Positions 12,184 to 24,991 of a stretch of DNA of 64,000 nt are shown piece after piece. The notes under the pieces were generated by a model. It saw nothing but the letters and a program-made list of their open reading frames with translations. It made no database searches and was not told the DNA's origin. Both the position numbers and the translations under genes were made by a program. The DNA is from Cryptomeria japonica (Eukaryota; Streptophyta; Pinopsida; Cupressales; Cupressaceae). Each line of letters starts with the position of its first letter. The stretch's first letter is position 1. The stretch is from the NCBI RefSeq assembly GCF_030272615.1, contig NC_081409.1, positions 911,109,330-911,173,329 on the forward strand, written 5' to 3'.

Positions 12184-13094
12184 CTACTTTTCCTCTCTCA
12201 TTTTGGGTAAGATGAGAAAAGATGAAAAAAGCGTGGAAACAACATTCAAGCATTCAAGCATTCAAGCATTCAAGCATTCAAACATTCCTTCAAGCAATTG
12301 ATCATTCTAAGTCTCCATTCAAGGCTAAGTGTTGCATTCAAGACAAGGAATCAACCATTGAAGAGGAGATCACATACTACAACATACAACATACAACATA
12401 CAACATACAACATACAACAACATCTATACCTTCTCACATAAGGATACAAACATCCTTACAACAAGGTATTAGTACTTGTTTTACATTACAATCATTTACA
12501 TTTACAGCATTTCTCATTTCTTGGTTAATTCCAAAATCGGGGTTTGACCTAAGGGCAAACCCCTAATCCCTAACCCCCCAATCGTCTTCGCTTTTCTATG
12601 TGTAGGTTGCAGGTACGCGACTGAAATTGAAGATCTGGAATCCTTGTGCAGAGATGAACAGATCCCCCTTCGTTTCGCGGATTTTTTGGAGGACCGTGTG
12701 CACGCTGGGCGCCATCGTCCCGTCAACTTTTGCTCAAATTTGCAGGACAACGTCGTATCAACATTTTACTGCTAATTCCAGGTCCACAGCTTCATCCTAT
12801 ATCCCTATCTCAGTTTATAAGCGAATCTTTCTCACTTTCTATGCATTCCTAGCTTGATCATTCTAGGCACATTCTTTACAAAAGAGGGTAGCCTTGCTGT
12901 CTTAACCCTTGAAACTCATTTAGAATCCAATCTTGCATTGTGTGGGATTGGATCTTGTGGGTTTCAACCCCTCTTTTGAATGTAAAGTCTCCCCTAAGTG
13001 AAAACCGTCAACCCCAATAACCTCCCTTCTCTCTCCTTGGAGTTGGAAGAGGGGAGAGCAACCAGGGTTCGATTATTTTCCGCTTTACAGTATG

Positions 13095-14500
13095 CATGAT
13101 GTGTTGGTGAAAATGCTTTATGTATATAATGTCGTGATGATGATGTATGCATGATGCTAATGATGTTAATGATGGTACTTTGTATTTTATGTTGATGAGA
13201 TAATGAGATGATGATATGTAGTGATGATTGATGCCTTGCATGAATGATTTATGTAAATGCATCTAGATGGTTAAAAATGAATGCAATATGGATAAACAAA
13301 TGTAAAGTACAAATATTTATATGATGATATCTAAATGAATGTATATGTAAAATGTATAAACCAATGTTGAGACAAATGGTTTTTGTTATGATTCTAAATG
13401 TTGATAAAATATGACTAAGTGAAATGATAATGTGATGATAATGTAACTTATGGGTAATGAATAACTTCACCTTAATGCAATTAAAAGGATAATGAATTCT
13501 TTCTAATGAATCCTAAATGAATTTTGTTGTAAAATGCAATGAATGAGTATAAGAATGTACTAGATGGATAAATGAATGCACTTAACTAATGGATAGATAA
13601 ATAAATGTATGCAACTATGGAAATCTAAACAAATATATTGTAAACAAGTTTAAATGAAGATAAATGATGAGTTGTGAATAATACTAAATGAATGCATAGT
13701 CATGGCTAAAAATGACGGTAAAAGCAAAGGATGAAAAATTTATCATACAAATGAATCTAAATGTTGTGATTTGTGCAACGATGGAATGATAATGAACTTT
13801 AGGTATGTAAATGCAACTAAATGATATTAAATGCATTTGAATGAATATCAAAGAATGAGGTTAATAAAACCTATATGAAAGTACATGATAATGAACTAGG
13901 TGTATTTAAATGCAACTAAATGTAATGAAATGATGGTGTGCTCATGATATATGAATGCAAGGTTTTTTAGACTTTGCATGATGCACTGATGATGCATCCG
14001 AGAACTCTGTCGTGATTGTATCCAAGACCAATTCATTTTTTTTTTCAAATAACTTCTCATATTAATCTTGTTCACACTTGCATACAAAACCATGCATATG
14101 AATAATGAATGATTAAATGGATGGGTGACATGCAATAGAATGCAATATAAACAGATGAGATGGAACGATGATCCATTAGTGCTTTATTTTCATCATTGAG
14201 CATGGTAGTATCAATCTTGGACGAGGCAGTAGGAACCAAGGATGGAGCATTGTACCTGCTAACAAACAACATAAATAAAGAATAAAGAATATGGACCCTC
14301 CATAATGGTTCATGCTCATATGGTCGAGGTATTCACTATAGTCAGCAAGCCGTAGTGATCCATGACTGTATTTTGCATAAGATCACGTAGTTTAGTGAAC
14401 TTCCCATGTAGACACCATTAGTAAATGCCCCAGAACTTCATTGGAATAATTCGCAGAATATAAACAAACAAAAATGATACTTAGGAACCATCCTAACCAC
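13095..14500. other. ATG-rich, low-complexity region of element B
   Basis: About 1.4 kb dominated by variants of aatgaatgcaactaaatgat and gatgatgat, with no credible frame. A very similar texture occurs at 35400-36300 after the second PMD copy. This suggests it belongs to the element between the PMD gene and integrase. Confidence 0.6.
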
Positions 14501-15261
14501 TCTAATCACTTGTGGATATCCAAGAGTAGTGTAGGAACCTGATATAAATGAATAAATAACCTATAAACCAACCAAGTACTTGATAGCTTAAACAAAATTT
14601 TCTTGTCAAAGAAAATGTGATATTGTCTTTGTTTTGGTAAGGAAGGATGCATCCTTGTTTAGACAGTTTGCGTGTTTGATGTTGATTGTTTGGTTGATAT
14701 GATAAGTGGTCATCATTTGAGTATTTCACAATATTTGTGTGGTATCTGCTTAGATTCGTATGTACAAAGCGTTGCCATGTTTTTGATCGATTTTTGATGT
14801 TTTTGATTGTTTTCCAATGTTTTTGGTATTTTGTGAGACATTTTTCCGAATGAAGAACCCAATGAATCATAAGCAATGTAGAATCCACTTCCATCAATAG
14901 GTTAAGGGCATTGCCCCCAGTTTAGACATGACTATGAAAAAGCGGGATGCAAGACGCATGAAGTACTCTCAATGATTGCAGATCAATAACAAGCCATGGT
15001 TTGAATAATGGATGAGTGGATGCAATGAATGTGATCACAACAAGTCTAAAAGACAATGGAGCCATAGTGTTTACAAGTGGCACCTGTTTGCCAGGTTTTT
15101 ACCATTGTACTTACCCAAGGTGCCACTAGAGTGGTTGTTCACCGTTTGGATGAATGATTTTTCTTTACTATGTTGATTTTTTTGTCTTTTATTTAGGACA
15201 TTTATCTGAATGTTTTTGGTGTTTTTCTGGTATATATAGGATCTTGATGCTCTATACAACT
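14501..15261. other. Unassigned internal sequence of element B
   Basis: This lies just beyond the integrase stop. Minus-strand frames of 131 and 62 codons exist but have no recognisable motifs. I see no gene here. Confidence 0.5.
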
Positions 15262-16600
15262 TATGTATAAAACCGTTTAAGGTGCATGTTGTTGATCGAA
15301 TTTGCTAGCAGTTCTCCTTCTAAAGTAGCCAACTGATATGCCCTAGACCCAAATACGACAGTGATAACATATGGACCCAGCCAGTTGGATTCAAACTTTC
15401 CTTGATGTTCTCTATTTGGTTAGTTATGAGGATTCTCTCGAAGAACAAGATCACCTACCTCAAATGTGTGAGGTCTAACTCAATGATTATAGCTTCTACT
15501 CATGCGCTGTTGATAGGCTTTGAGGTGATTGTATGCAGCTTGTCGTTTCTCATCAAGTAGCTCTAAGTCTTGAAGACATGATACTTTGTATGCTTCATCA
15601 TCTATTAGATCATGCAAGGAAACCTATAGAGATGGTATCTCGACCTCAATAGGTAAGATAGCTTTTGCTCCATAGACCAGTGAGTAGGGAGTTGCGCCTG
15701 TAGGGGTTCGAATGCTAGTTCGGTACGCCCATAGTGCTGGATTTAATTGAACATGCCAATCACAACCGACATCATTGACTATTTTCTTGAGGATTCTTAA
15801 TATTTTCTTGTTCGATGCTTTGGCTTGACCATTGCCTTGTGGGTAATAGGGAGTGGAAAAGTAGTGTTGGATGTGAAACTTCTCGCAAAGTTCACAAACA
15901 TCCTAATTTTTGAAAGGAAGCCCGTTATTTGTGATGATGGACATGGGTACACCATACCGGAAGATGATGTAATTAAGGATGAATGAGGCAATCTACTTGC
16001 TGGTGACTTGGGTAAGTGGAACAGCTTCGATCCACTTTGTGAAGTATTCGATAGCGGTAATGATGAACTTATGGCCATTGGATGAAGATGGATGAATTTT
16101 ACCCATAAGGTCAAGTCCCCATTGACAAAAAGGCCATGGTGTTGTGATTGGTTGTAATTCCTATGCTGGTGCATGTATCAGGTCTCCGTGAACTTGGCAC
16201 TTCTTGCATTTTTTGACAAAGTAGTATGAGTCTTTTTCCATGAATGACCAATAGTATCCAGCGCGTATGATCTTCTTGGCTAGTGAAGGACTGCTTGCGT
16301 GAGTTCCACAAATTCCTTCATGTACCTCTTCCAAGGCCTTTGTTATCTCATCCTATTCCAAACATCGAAGGAGAGTACCATCAAGACTGCGTCGGTATAG
16401 GGTTTCAACAATGATGGTATATCGAGTGGTTTGGTGAATGAAAGTTTTACGTTGGTTATTTGATAGGTTAGAAGGAAGTGTGTGATCATGTACATAGATG
16501 TAGAACTCACTGTACCATGGGGATTAGGAACCGACAAGGTGACATATCATCTCAGATTCAGGGATATAATAAGCGGGAATCCAAAGTTGTTCTACCAAGA
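15262..16600 (-). pseudogene. Integrase of element B
   Basis: The minus strand reads a gypsy integrase. There is an HHCC-type zinc segment (about 16180-16340, with GYYWSFMEKD and KKCQVHGD) and a core with GLDLMGKIHPSSS. Further on are FIITAIEYFTKWIEAVPL, HYFSTPYYPQGNGQAKASNK and a C-terminal tail ending MHLKRFYT before a stop near 15262. Of the catalytic triad, the first Asp is kept, the second is Asn (IITNNG instead of an SDNG-type motif) and the Glu is Lys (GQAKASNK). With three or more stops as well, it cannot work. Confidence 0.85.
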
Positions 16601-17530
16601 ACTTGTAGCGTGTTGAATTCTATGGAAGATCGAGGAGAGATGTGATAGTAGCCATAGCATCAACAAATCGATTCTGATCTCTAGGTATCTACTCAAAGGT
16701 GATAGTAGTAAATGATGCCTTTAGATTGTCCACCATTTGCTTGTACGACATGAGTTTGTCATCCTTGGTTTGATATTCATCTGCTACTTGTCGGATGACC
16801 AGTTGGGAGTCGTCATATATTTGTAACTCTTTCAATTTCTATTGTATGGCTAGTCCGAGTCATGTGATCAAGGCCTCATATTGTGCTATGTTGCTCGTGC
16901 ATGGAAATGTGATCCTGTAAGGCTTTGGGATGCTGTCACCTTGAGGTGTGATAAACAGAAAGCTTGCCCCCGAGCCATGCCTAGTATATGAACCATCAAA
17001 GTATAATTTCCATGGTTGTGTTGTTGTGATCATGAATATCTCTTCATCTGGAAAATTTGAAATGAGAGGATGATCGCCTATGAGTGGTGCATTAGCCAAC
17101 TGATCTACAATAACTTGACCCTTGATAGCCTTACGGTCCACATACTCGATGTCAAATTTACTAAGAATCATCACCCATTTGGCCAAGTAGCCAGTCAATG
17201 CTTCTTTGCTGAGTAAGTATTTTACTGGATCGATCTTGGCAATGAGTTGTACTTTATGTGTTAATAGATAGTACCTCAATTTAGTGGTTGCCAAGATTAC
17301 TACTAGGCAAACTCGCTCAATAGGGGTGTAATTGAGTTCATAGCCAACTAGTGTGTGAGAAATGTAGTATACAACACACTCTTTGCCTTTTGCATTATGT
17401 TGTGCCAGTAGTACACCCAAAGTTGTATTTGTTGCTAAAATATAGAGCAATAGAGGTCTACTGGGATCTGGTGGGATCAACAATGGTGTATTCATGAGAT
17501 AGTCTTTAAGCATCTAGAATGCTTGCTAGA
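16601..17530 (-). pseudogene. RNase H and second (archaeal-type) RNase H of element B
   Basis: A 217-codon frame (16860-17513) begins in the reverse transcriptase-linked RNase H, with YYISHTLVGYELNYTPIER and LLTHKVQLIAK. It passes through a linker into a second RNase H start, WKLYFDGSYTRHGSGASF, and NIAQYEALI. The second domain continues past stops to about 16610. Two RNase H domains in a row are an established Tat-lineage feature. RNase H removes the RNA strand during cDNA synthesis. Confidence 0.8.
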
Positions 17531-17599
17531 ATCTGGTATCCCATTGAACGCAGATGTTTTTGTGTAGCAGGTGTGTAAAGGGGTGACACTTATCTGTCA

Positions 17600-18545
17600 G
17601 TTGTGCAATGAATCTTCAGATGGATTGTAGCCGCCCTTGTAATGTCCTTAGTTGACTAATATTCTTTGGAGGTGGCATGCCCATGATTGCTTTGACCTTG
17701 GTTGGGTCGACCTCAATGCCTTTGCTTGAGACAATGTATCCTAGAAGCTTCCCTGAGGTTACTCCAAAGACACATTTCTTTGGGTTGAGTTGAAAATTAT
17801 ATTGTTCTGGTCTATCAAAGAGTTTCTCTGATATGTCCAGATGACCTTCTCTTGTGAGTGATATTGCCAATAAGTCATCAACATAATCTTCCATTATGGT
17901 ATGCATCATATCATGAAAGATGGTTTTCATTGCTCTTTGATAGGTCGCTCCTGCATTCTTTAGACTAAAAGGCATTACATTCCAGTAGTATGTTCCCCAT
18001 GGACATGTGAAGGCCATCTTATGTTGATCCTCTGGTGCGATCTTTATCTGGTTGTACCCGAAAAAGCCATCCATGAGAGAAAGCATGGCATGTCCTCCTA
18101 TTAGGTCTACGATTATGTCGATGTTTGGTAGGGGAAGTCATCTTTAGGACATGCCTTGTTTAGATCTCTAAAATTAGTACAGATACGGATGCCCCCATTT
18201 GGTTTGCTGACAGACACAATATTGGATATCCAATCTGCATAATCAATTGGTCTAATAAAACCAACATCCAAGAGTTTCTTAATTTTTTCTTTGACTAGCA
18301 CTACAATCTGGGGGTGCATCTTGTGAAGCTTCTATTTGATAGGCTTGGCTCCTTCTGCTACAATGAGGTGATGCATGACTAAATCCGGATCAAGACCAGG
18401 CATGTCTGCATATGACCATGCAAAGTTGATCTGACGCTTCTAGAATAATTTGACAAACTTAGGTTGTTCCTCTGGAGTTAAAAGAGATGCTAGATGTATG
18501 TGGTGAGGAGTTTCAATAGTCCCCATGTTGTATTCTTTTGTCTCT
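17600..18545 (-). pseudogene. Reverse transcriptase of element B
   Basis: The upstream part (about 18320-18545) has MPGLDPDLVMHHL. The 18113-18319 frame carries FIRPIDYADWISNIVSVSKP and the fingers motif RICTNFRDLNKACPKDDFP. A frame change follows. The 17616-18086 frame has DGFFGYNQIKIAPED, MPFSLKNAGATYQRAM and the catalytic MEDYVDDLLA, then LLGYIVSSKGIEVDP. Catalytic Asp residues are intact although the frame is not. Confidence 0.88.
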
Positions 18546-19700
18546 TCAATAAGGATTGTTGATCATTCCTGCTGTGTACTAGAGGGGAGGATGTTAAACC
18601 TTTCATCCTCAAGTGCCTTAGAGAGGTTTTCACCATTAGATACACTCTTTCTTTTTACTTTTTTGGGATCAAACAGTGCCACAGTGTGGTTTTCACTGGA
18701 AGATCCATGTTTTATTGTTATATTTTTGCAGCTGAAAGGTTTGACATCCGCCACAAAGTATGTTGCGCTATTAAGTTCAATGGCAAATCCAGCTTTGTGA
18801 TCCCCACTTGGTATGTTATCCCGTAGTTCCAAAAAGTCAATGATCGCCTTATCATTTTGGAAATGGTCAAGACATGGGGGATTAGGTTGGTTCCATTCGA
18901 TGAGTTCAGGATGGATAATGGGCATTACCTCATTGATTAGGTTAAGTTCATGAGATGTTTTAGTGAGGGTCAAGATGTTGTGGTGAAGGTCATTGATGGT
19001 ACTCTCCCTGTTAGAATCAGGCATAGGATGTGACATAGGGTTTTTGGAAGATATTTCTAGTTCAGGAACCCAAGAGGTCTTTATCTGTGCTTCTTCGTAA
19101 ATAGGGATTTCTTTGCGAGGTGGAGGTAGTGATGTGTCTTCCTCATCTAAAGTATTAAGCTGGACGGAATCAAATTTCCACTCATGTGAGTCAGTCTCTG
19201 AGTCGCTTTCCCGTATCCGATTACTATACCATACTGGGATGTCCTTTGAGTTAAACACTGCAGGTGTGATCGGTTGATGTACCTTTGTAGATGAAATGAT
19301 CGGTGTTGCAGGAAGGTTTATGGGGATCAATGAATCCGATATGGGGAGTATCAGCGTTGTTGAATCTACTAGTTCTACTAGAATTGTCGGTGTTGTCAAT
19401 ACTGCTGGGGGTTCTGATACTGCTAATGGTGTTGTTGATGCAGTTGTTGTTGTTGTTGATAGAGTTGCTGGTTTGATTGGTGGTATGATTGGTGTTGTGG
19501 ATGTTATTGCTAGGATGTTCAACCGTATTGGAGTAATTGGTGTGGTTCTTGGTGTTGCTGATATAATCAAAGGTGACCTCTTTATGTTTGTAGTAGGCTG
19601 ATATAGAGGTTTGTTGGGTTTCCCTTTGAATCTAAGTTTAGGAAGAATTTCCTTTTGAAAGCCTAATCTTGTGTTATCTTTGGGCTTTAATTTTGGCTGC
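18546..19700 (-). pseudogene. Thr/Pro-rich linker of element B polyprotein
   Basis: A 335-codon frame at 18563-19570, the longest open stretch in B. Its first third is Thr/Pro/Ile-rich and disordered-looking. The rest is acidic with no domain I can name. One stop separates it from the reverse transcriptase segment in the same frame. Long variable linkers between protease and reverse transcriptase are usual in Tat/Ogre elements, and that is the only basis for the call. Confidence 0.6.
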
Positions 19701-19711
19701 AGCGGCTCATG

Positions 19712-19987
19712 TTATCCTTGCTTGCAAGGTCCCAAGGTGCTTTGATCATCATAACCCATTCTTTGCATAATTATAAGGCCTTTTCCATATTGATCTGTGG
19801 GAAGCTTAGCTTGTGGGATGTTTGTGGTGATAGGATCTTTATAGATCCATTCTGTTAAGTCCTCATCTCTGGTCTCTTCTTCTTGACTCTTTCCAAGGAT
19901 GAAAGGCGTCAAAGTGCATGTTGGCTTGACCAGTGGCATTTGAAGTAACCTTTTAGGTTTACCATGAGTTCTAGGAGATGTGGGCAT
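19712..19987 (-). pseudogene. G-patch-like segment of element B
   Basis: The C-terminal part of this 91-codon frame reads YGKGLIIMQRMGYDDQSTLG, which fits the glycine pattern of a G-patch (a short RNA-binding motif). Some gypsy and retroviral polyproteins carry one after protease. A frameshift near 19985 joins it to the protease frame. The match is by eye only. Confidence 0.45.
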
Positions 19988-20937
19988 TTGTCCAACACAA
20001 AAGAGTTGGCTGAGATTGTACTCCCCAGGACCATTTTCATCTTTAGCTTCTCTTGATTGGGTATAGTGGTGTTTGAACTAGAAAGAGAGGTTGGACTAAC
20101 ATATGAGGTGGATGAAGTGGCTTCTCTTTTGTTAGGAACAATAATCTCTGGTTGATGGTTGATATTGTTACAATATGCAAATGGATTTTCGTCACCCAAT
20201 ATTATAATTTCCACACCATTATGAGGAAACTTGATACACTGGTGGTAGGTGGATGGAACAGCTTTCATGGCATGTATCCCAGGTCATCCTAACAACAAAT
20301 TATATGACAGAAGAAGGTCCAAAATTTGACATATGATGTGCTTCACCATTGGGCCCACTCAGATTGGTAACACAACTGCTCCTTTGGATGAATGCTCTGC
20401 ATCATCATAAGATTTTATGGTTATCTTTTTATGGGGATCCACTGATTCAACTACATACCCCAATGTTGTGACCAATTGTAGTGTATAGATATTTAGGCCT
20501 GCTCCATTATCGATCAAGACTCGTTTGATCCTATGTTGGCTGATAAATCCTTCAATATGGAGTGAGGCATTATGAGGTTGCTGGAAGGATGTATTGTCAC
20601 TTTTTGAGAAAGTGAGACATGGTGGTGACCTTAGATTTCCATCCATAGCTTGGAATTGATTTGTTTTTAGATTTACAGGGACTGACACCTCTTGGAGAGC
20701 TTGATCCAAGATTGTTTTATGAGATGGGGATAGGCGCAAAAGCTCTAAGATGGAGATAAGTGTAGGCATCTTATCTAACTGTTCCACAAGGTTATATTGC
20801 TTTGGGATGGAAGGTGTGCCTTGTGGAGCTACTTTAATGGTGATCTTGCTGCGATGCATAACAACATTGCAGGTAGAGTTTGGATTTTTGATGGTAATGG
20901 TTGCAATTTGTTCATTGGCCTCATATAGGTGATTCAC
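19909..20937 (-). pseudogene. Aspartic protease region of element B
   Basis: The 192-codon frame at 20359-20937 has HIEGFISQHRIKRVLIDNGA followed by GLNIYTLQLV, matching the Tat/Ogre protease core. The active site is DNG instead of DTG or DSG. After a stop, 19909-20268 continues with VPSTYHQCIKFPHNG and GDENPFAY, the conserved protease tail of this lineage. Gag and protease share one frame, as expected for a single polyprotein. Confidence 0.75.
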
Positions 20938-20955
20938 AGTGTAATTATAGGCAGC

Positions 20956-22560
20956 TCACATATAATCAGTGGTATCTATGTTTCGCCCTGAAGTGGAAGG
21001 ACCCCTTTGATCTTGTGATGGAAGTGGATTCTTAAACATAAGATGATCATTATTTGTTGTTTTTGGGTCATGTCCTTCAATTTCAATCTCACCTCGGTCA
21101 ATGAGATCTTGAATAAGATCTTTCAATTTGTGACAATTGCTTGTTTTATGTCCTTTCCCTTTATGGAATTCATAATGTTCATTTTCCCTCCACCATGAAG
21201 GTTTAACTTGAGGTTTGTAGTTGGATGTTTTTGGTAAAGTCACCAGATTTGAAGAGACCAACTGACGTAACACTATTTCAATAGGTTCCCCTAAGGGAGT
21301 GTACGCTCGTTTTTGTTTATAATTTTGTTGGCGTTGTCATGGTTCTTCTTGTGGTACATTGCATCCTTCATTTGTTGGGGGAGGAACCGTGTTGGTCTTA
21401 GGAGGGGGGTTTTGCCCTATGGAGCGGACCATAGGTTGTGCACTTTTAATAGTTCTTACATCTACAACCCCATCATTGACAATGTTCTTGTTTTTATTCC
21501 ATAAGTTAGGTTTATCACTGTTGAATCGTGGGCGAGGCGCATCTTTGGGTTCATTGTATATTTTGATAAGCCCCTTTTTTATGAGGGCCCTTTCACATTT
21601 TAAACCCCATGTGATCATGTCATTGAAAGACTCTGTACCTTTCATGTCTAAATTAAATTCCATTTCTTCATTCAAGTTGGAAATAAAGATTTCCACTAGT
21701 CCTTTTTCAGGTAGCTGAAGGGAATGTCTACTAGACATTTGTCACCATCGTTGCGGGAAAGCTGAAAATAGCTCCCTTGGTTTTTGCTTAGTGTTACATA
21801 GATCTGCCATGGTGATATCGCGTTCAATGTTATGTGAGTAATGTGCAATGAATTTCTGGACCAGTTCTTTGAATGTCCTAATACCACCTGCTAGTTGGGA
21901 AAACCATGATGTAGTTGTCCCTCCCAAACTTTGGGGAAAGAGTCACATTAGGTATGTGTCCTCATATGCCACTTCTAGGCATGCTGAATGAAATTATCTA
22001 ACATGATCTCAAGGGTCTCCTTTTCCTTGATACTTTTCGAACTTAGGTGTTTCAAACCCTCGTGGAAAAGGTGGCATATGTAGATTCCTATCAAAGGGAT
22101 AGGGACAAATATCATTAAGTGAAAATTGGTTTGTTTTCACACCACTGTGGAGTTGTTGGGCGAGATTGTCGACTTGTTGCTGCAACATGTCTATGTCATT
22201 TGGAGGAGGAGGAGGTGGGGGATTTTCTTGATGAAGGTTGTATCTAATGGGATCTCGGCCTCTTCTATCCTCATTACGACTCTGGTGTTCTGATGCTTGC
22301 CTTAGTTGTGCAATATCAAAATCAGAGGGTAGTTTGGCTCCCTCTTGGGCAAGTCGTAAAAAGTGAGCATCAACGTTGTTCTTGAGGATCTCATCAAAAA
22401 GTTGATTAAAGAGAGGGTTGTGTTGCGCCCTTTCTATTGTTGCAAGAGTAGGAGTACTTGGATTTTCTTCATTTGCGTTTCCTCCAAGGGCTTCTTGGAA
22501 TTCATTGAGATTTTCCTCCTCTTCCTCTTCAATTTCTTATTGTCTAGACCTTGATCTGGT
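20956..22560 (-). pseudogene. Gag of element B
   Basis: The minus strand reads an N-terminal acidic stretch (about 22500-22560) and a proline run (PPPPPPPND near 22200). The retrotransposon Gag domain (21337-21927) follows, with WFSQLAGGIRTFKELVQKFI and KQKPRELFSAFPQRW. Then comes a late-gag zinc-like motif, HYEFHKGKGHKTSNCHKLKD (about 21130-21190). Most of it shares one frame, broken by several stops. A particle-forming role is inferred from the family. Confidence 0.8.
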
Positions 22561-24991
22561 TTGAGCCACTTTGTTTACAAGTTTTTGTTGAAGTTTTGTG
22601 AAAATGATGATGTGTTGGTGATGAAATGAGAGATTAATGTTTGGTGGAGTGTTTTGCATATGGATCTCTAGCACTAAAGGTAGATGTTACCAAATTCCTT
22701 TCCTTGAATTGCTTGTTGTGTTTGGTTGACAATTTTTGATATGATAAGGTTTAGAGAGATCTGAGATGTGTTATAGACTCAACTACCTATTAATGAGAGG
22801 ATTCACTCATAGACTAGTTTTAACCTGCATAGAAATGCCTCTTAGGATGAGTTTATCCTAGATGTAGAGACACTCTAAAAAGTGATGTATTATTTTTGAT
22901 TCAAGCAATATCGAAAGAGAAATTAGGACAAAAACCTCTTGATGTTTTGAGAGTTGGAATGGATTTGATGAGGTGTGAATGCGATAATGGATGAAATGTT
23001 AACTTCAATAAACACTTTGTGTTACAAAAGGAGAAAACTCTTCGTCTTCTCTTTCAGGGGTTGGGGGTTCTTCCCTAGCTGAGTTATATGTGATGCAAAC
23101 ATTTGGAAAGAAGGTGGGATTGATTTTGCCTCCCTTGTTTTTATGATAACTCAAAGCTCTATATTGAGTAAAAGCTCTGTGGTTTAATGACTCTTGATCA
23201 AGCTCATTTGATTTTCCTTGAAGATATAGACGCATGTGACGTAAGAAGGTTCTATGTGAGACAAAGATTTGTCTATTAAGATAGAATAATTTCCTTCTTT
23301 TGATGAAAGCCTTTGAGCTTAATGATCTTTTCTTCAAGTTGATGTGTTTATGAAGATTCATCTTTCTCAAAATGTGAAGAATGGTCATATGGTTTGATAC
23401 TTTGTTTTTTTTTTCACTTTGTTTTTTCACTTTGGTTTTTGAAAATGTTTGTGTTGGATGAATACTTGTTTTTGGAACTAGATTTTTTATTTTTCTTTGA
23501 CAAGAAAACAAAGTAAGCACACAAACACAAGAATGTTGCATCAAAAGGCACAAATAAATGTGGGTCTAGATCAACCCAATCTTTGGACTTTTTATGACCC
23601 TTTCCTTCCAAATGTTTTTGAGTATGTTTTTTTGAAAAAGCCTAAAGTCGGCTCAGTTTATCACTGGTCTTGACACAAAATGAAGACACTTCAAACACAC
23701 TTTATCCCTAAGGTCAAATGGCCAGTTGCGATAATTTCATCCCACATCTTGATATTTCTTCAACTTTGGTACTACATACCTTATGAATCCTGTTGTGGTA
23801 GGTAAGGATGTGATATACTAAGTCTTGCAGGAGCATAAAAAATAGATGATCCCTATGATGGGGACCACTTTTATCAGGATACAAGTAACCTTTCAAAAAG
23901 CTATGTTTCTACTCAAGGAAATATGTATGGTGAGTATCTTGGGAGCAAAACCTTCTATGCTCTTGCACTGAATTTATCACAAATATTGTCAATCAATAGA
24001 ACGGGTGGGTTTCTACATAAAAAGGTGTCTAACAATTTTTGATGTTTTGGACATAAGTTCATTCTAGAGTGAATCGCTTAAGAGTCTTGTAACTTGTGGT
24101 GGGGCCCATTTGTCCTTTCGGCAAGTTACACTATAGGAACAACTATACCCAAGGCTACAACTTTTGCTCACACCTGATTTCTATAGCGGCTTGAAGGATT
24201 TACCGCACGAAGTCATTCCCAAGAGTGATGTGTCTCTTGGCAGACCTCTCTTAAAAAGATAAACTTTGACTGTTACTAACATTTTTCTCTTGGACCTAGG
24301 ACCATGAAAGCCAAGGGAGAGGATAATGTGTGTTAGAAGTAGGACCACTCGACAAACTCTTTGCACAAGTGTGCCAAACACAAAAGACACTTCTTCTTTT
24401 TAACTCATCATCACAATGTTATCTAACTATTTAGAGATGTTTCTCCAATAGTCATGGTGTTCTTTTTATCCTTCAAAGATAATATATTGAGTAAACTAAG
24501 AAATTGAAATTCTGGTCAACTAAATGAAAAGCACGTTTTCTTGAAGTAAATCGCTTTGAAAAACAAAACAAGTTGATTGTTCTTTTTATTTGCCCAAAAC
24601 AAAGTGTGGATTGTGAATTTTAGCTTGAGTTGATGCAAGAAAATCAAAATTTGTCTTGTTGAGTTTTAAAGAACCAAATAAAATTTGAGTTCCCTAACTT
24701 GTAAGAAAATCAAAGTTTGTTGTGAGTTTTAAAGCACCAAATGAAATTTGAGTTGATTTTTACTTGCAATGAAATCAAAGTTTGTTGAGAGTTTTTAAAG
24801 CACCAAAATGATTTTAACTTACAATAAAAAAAGAAAAGTGAATTTCTAAAATCTTAAGAAATAAAATGGGTTAGTTCAAACTTGGACAAGAAACAAAAAG
24901 TCAGTAAAATCCGCATACATGGTGGGCCTCTGCAAGCCTAAAAAGTTTTTGATTTTTTGGTTACAAGGCATTTTTTACAATGCTTTGTTAC
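22561..24991 (-). other. Long 5' leader of element B
   Basis: About 2.4 kb between the gag start and the AGCGCT array. A 182-codon minus-strand frame at 23005-23553 is Lys/Ser/Phe-rich and matches nothing I know, so I do not call it a gene. At about 24629-24830 a roughly 70 bp unit (aaatcaaagtttgttg...gttttaaagcaccaaa) is repeated three times with divergence. Confidence 0.55.

Larger units (their letters stand above)
11792..13089 (+). mobile_element. Solo LTR H
   Basis: A 1298 bp unit starting tgtagcgtcc and ending cgctttaca, flanked by a perfect 5 bp duplication gtatg (11787-11791 and 13090-13094). It has no internal region, so it is a solo LTR left by LTR-LTR recombination. It is more GC-rich than the surroundings. 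A TATA box at 12176-12183 sets the plus orientation. Downstream are an 8 bp tandem repeat (cattcaag, about 12243-12290) and a 7 bp one (aacatac, about 12379-12420). The family is not identified; a Ty3/gypsy LTR is my guess. Confidence 0.85.

Noticed and set aside
15797-16174. 125-codon minus-strand frame
   Set aside because: It is out of frame with the recognisable integrase in the same place.
19296-19601. 101-codon Val/Gly-rich plus-strand frame
   Set aside because: It is the complement of the Thr/Pro-rich linker of B.
23005-23553. 182-codon minus-strand frame in the leader of B
   Set aside because: Basic, low-complexity composition and no known motif. Probably chance, although Ogre-type elements can carry an extra gene before gag.
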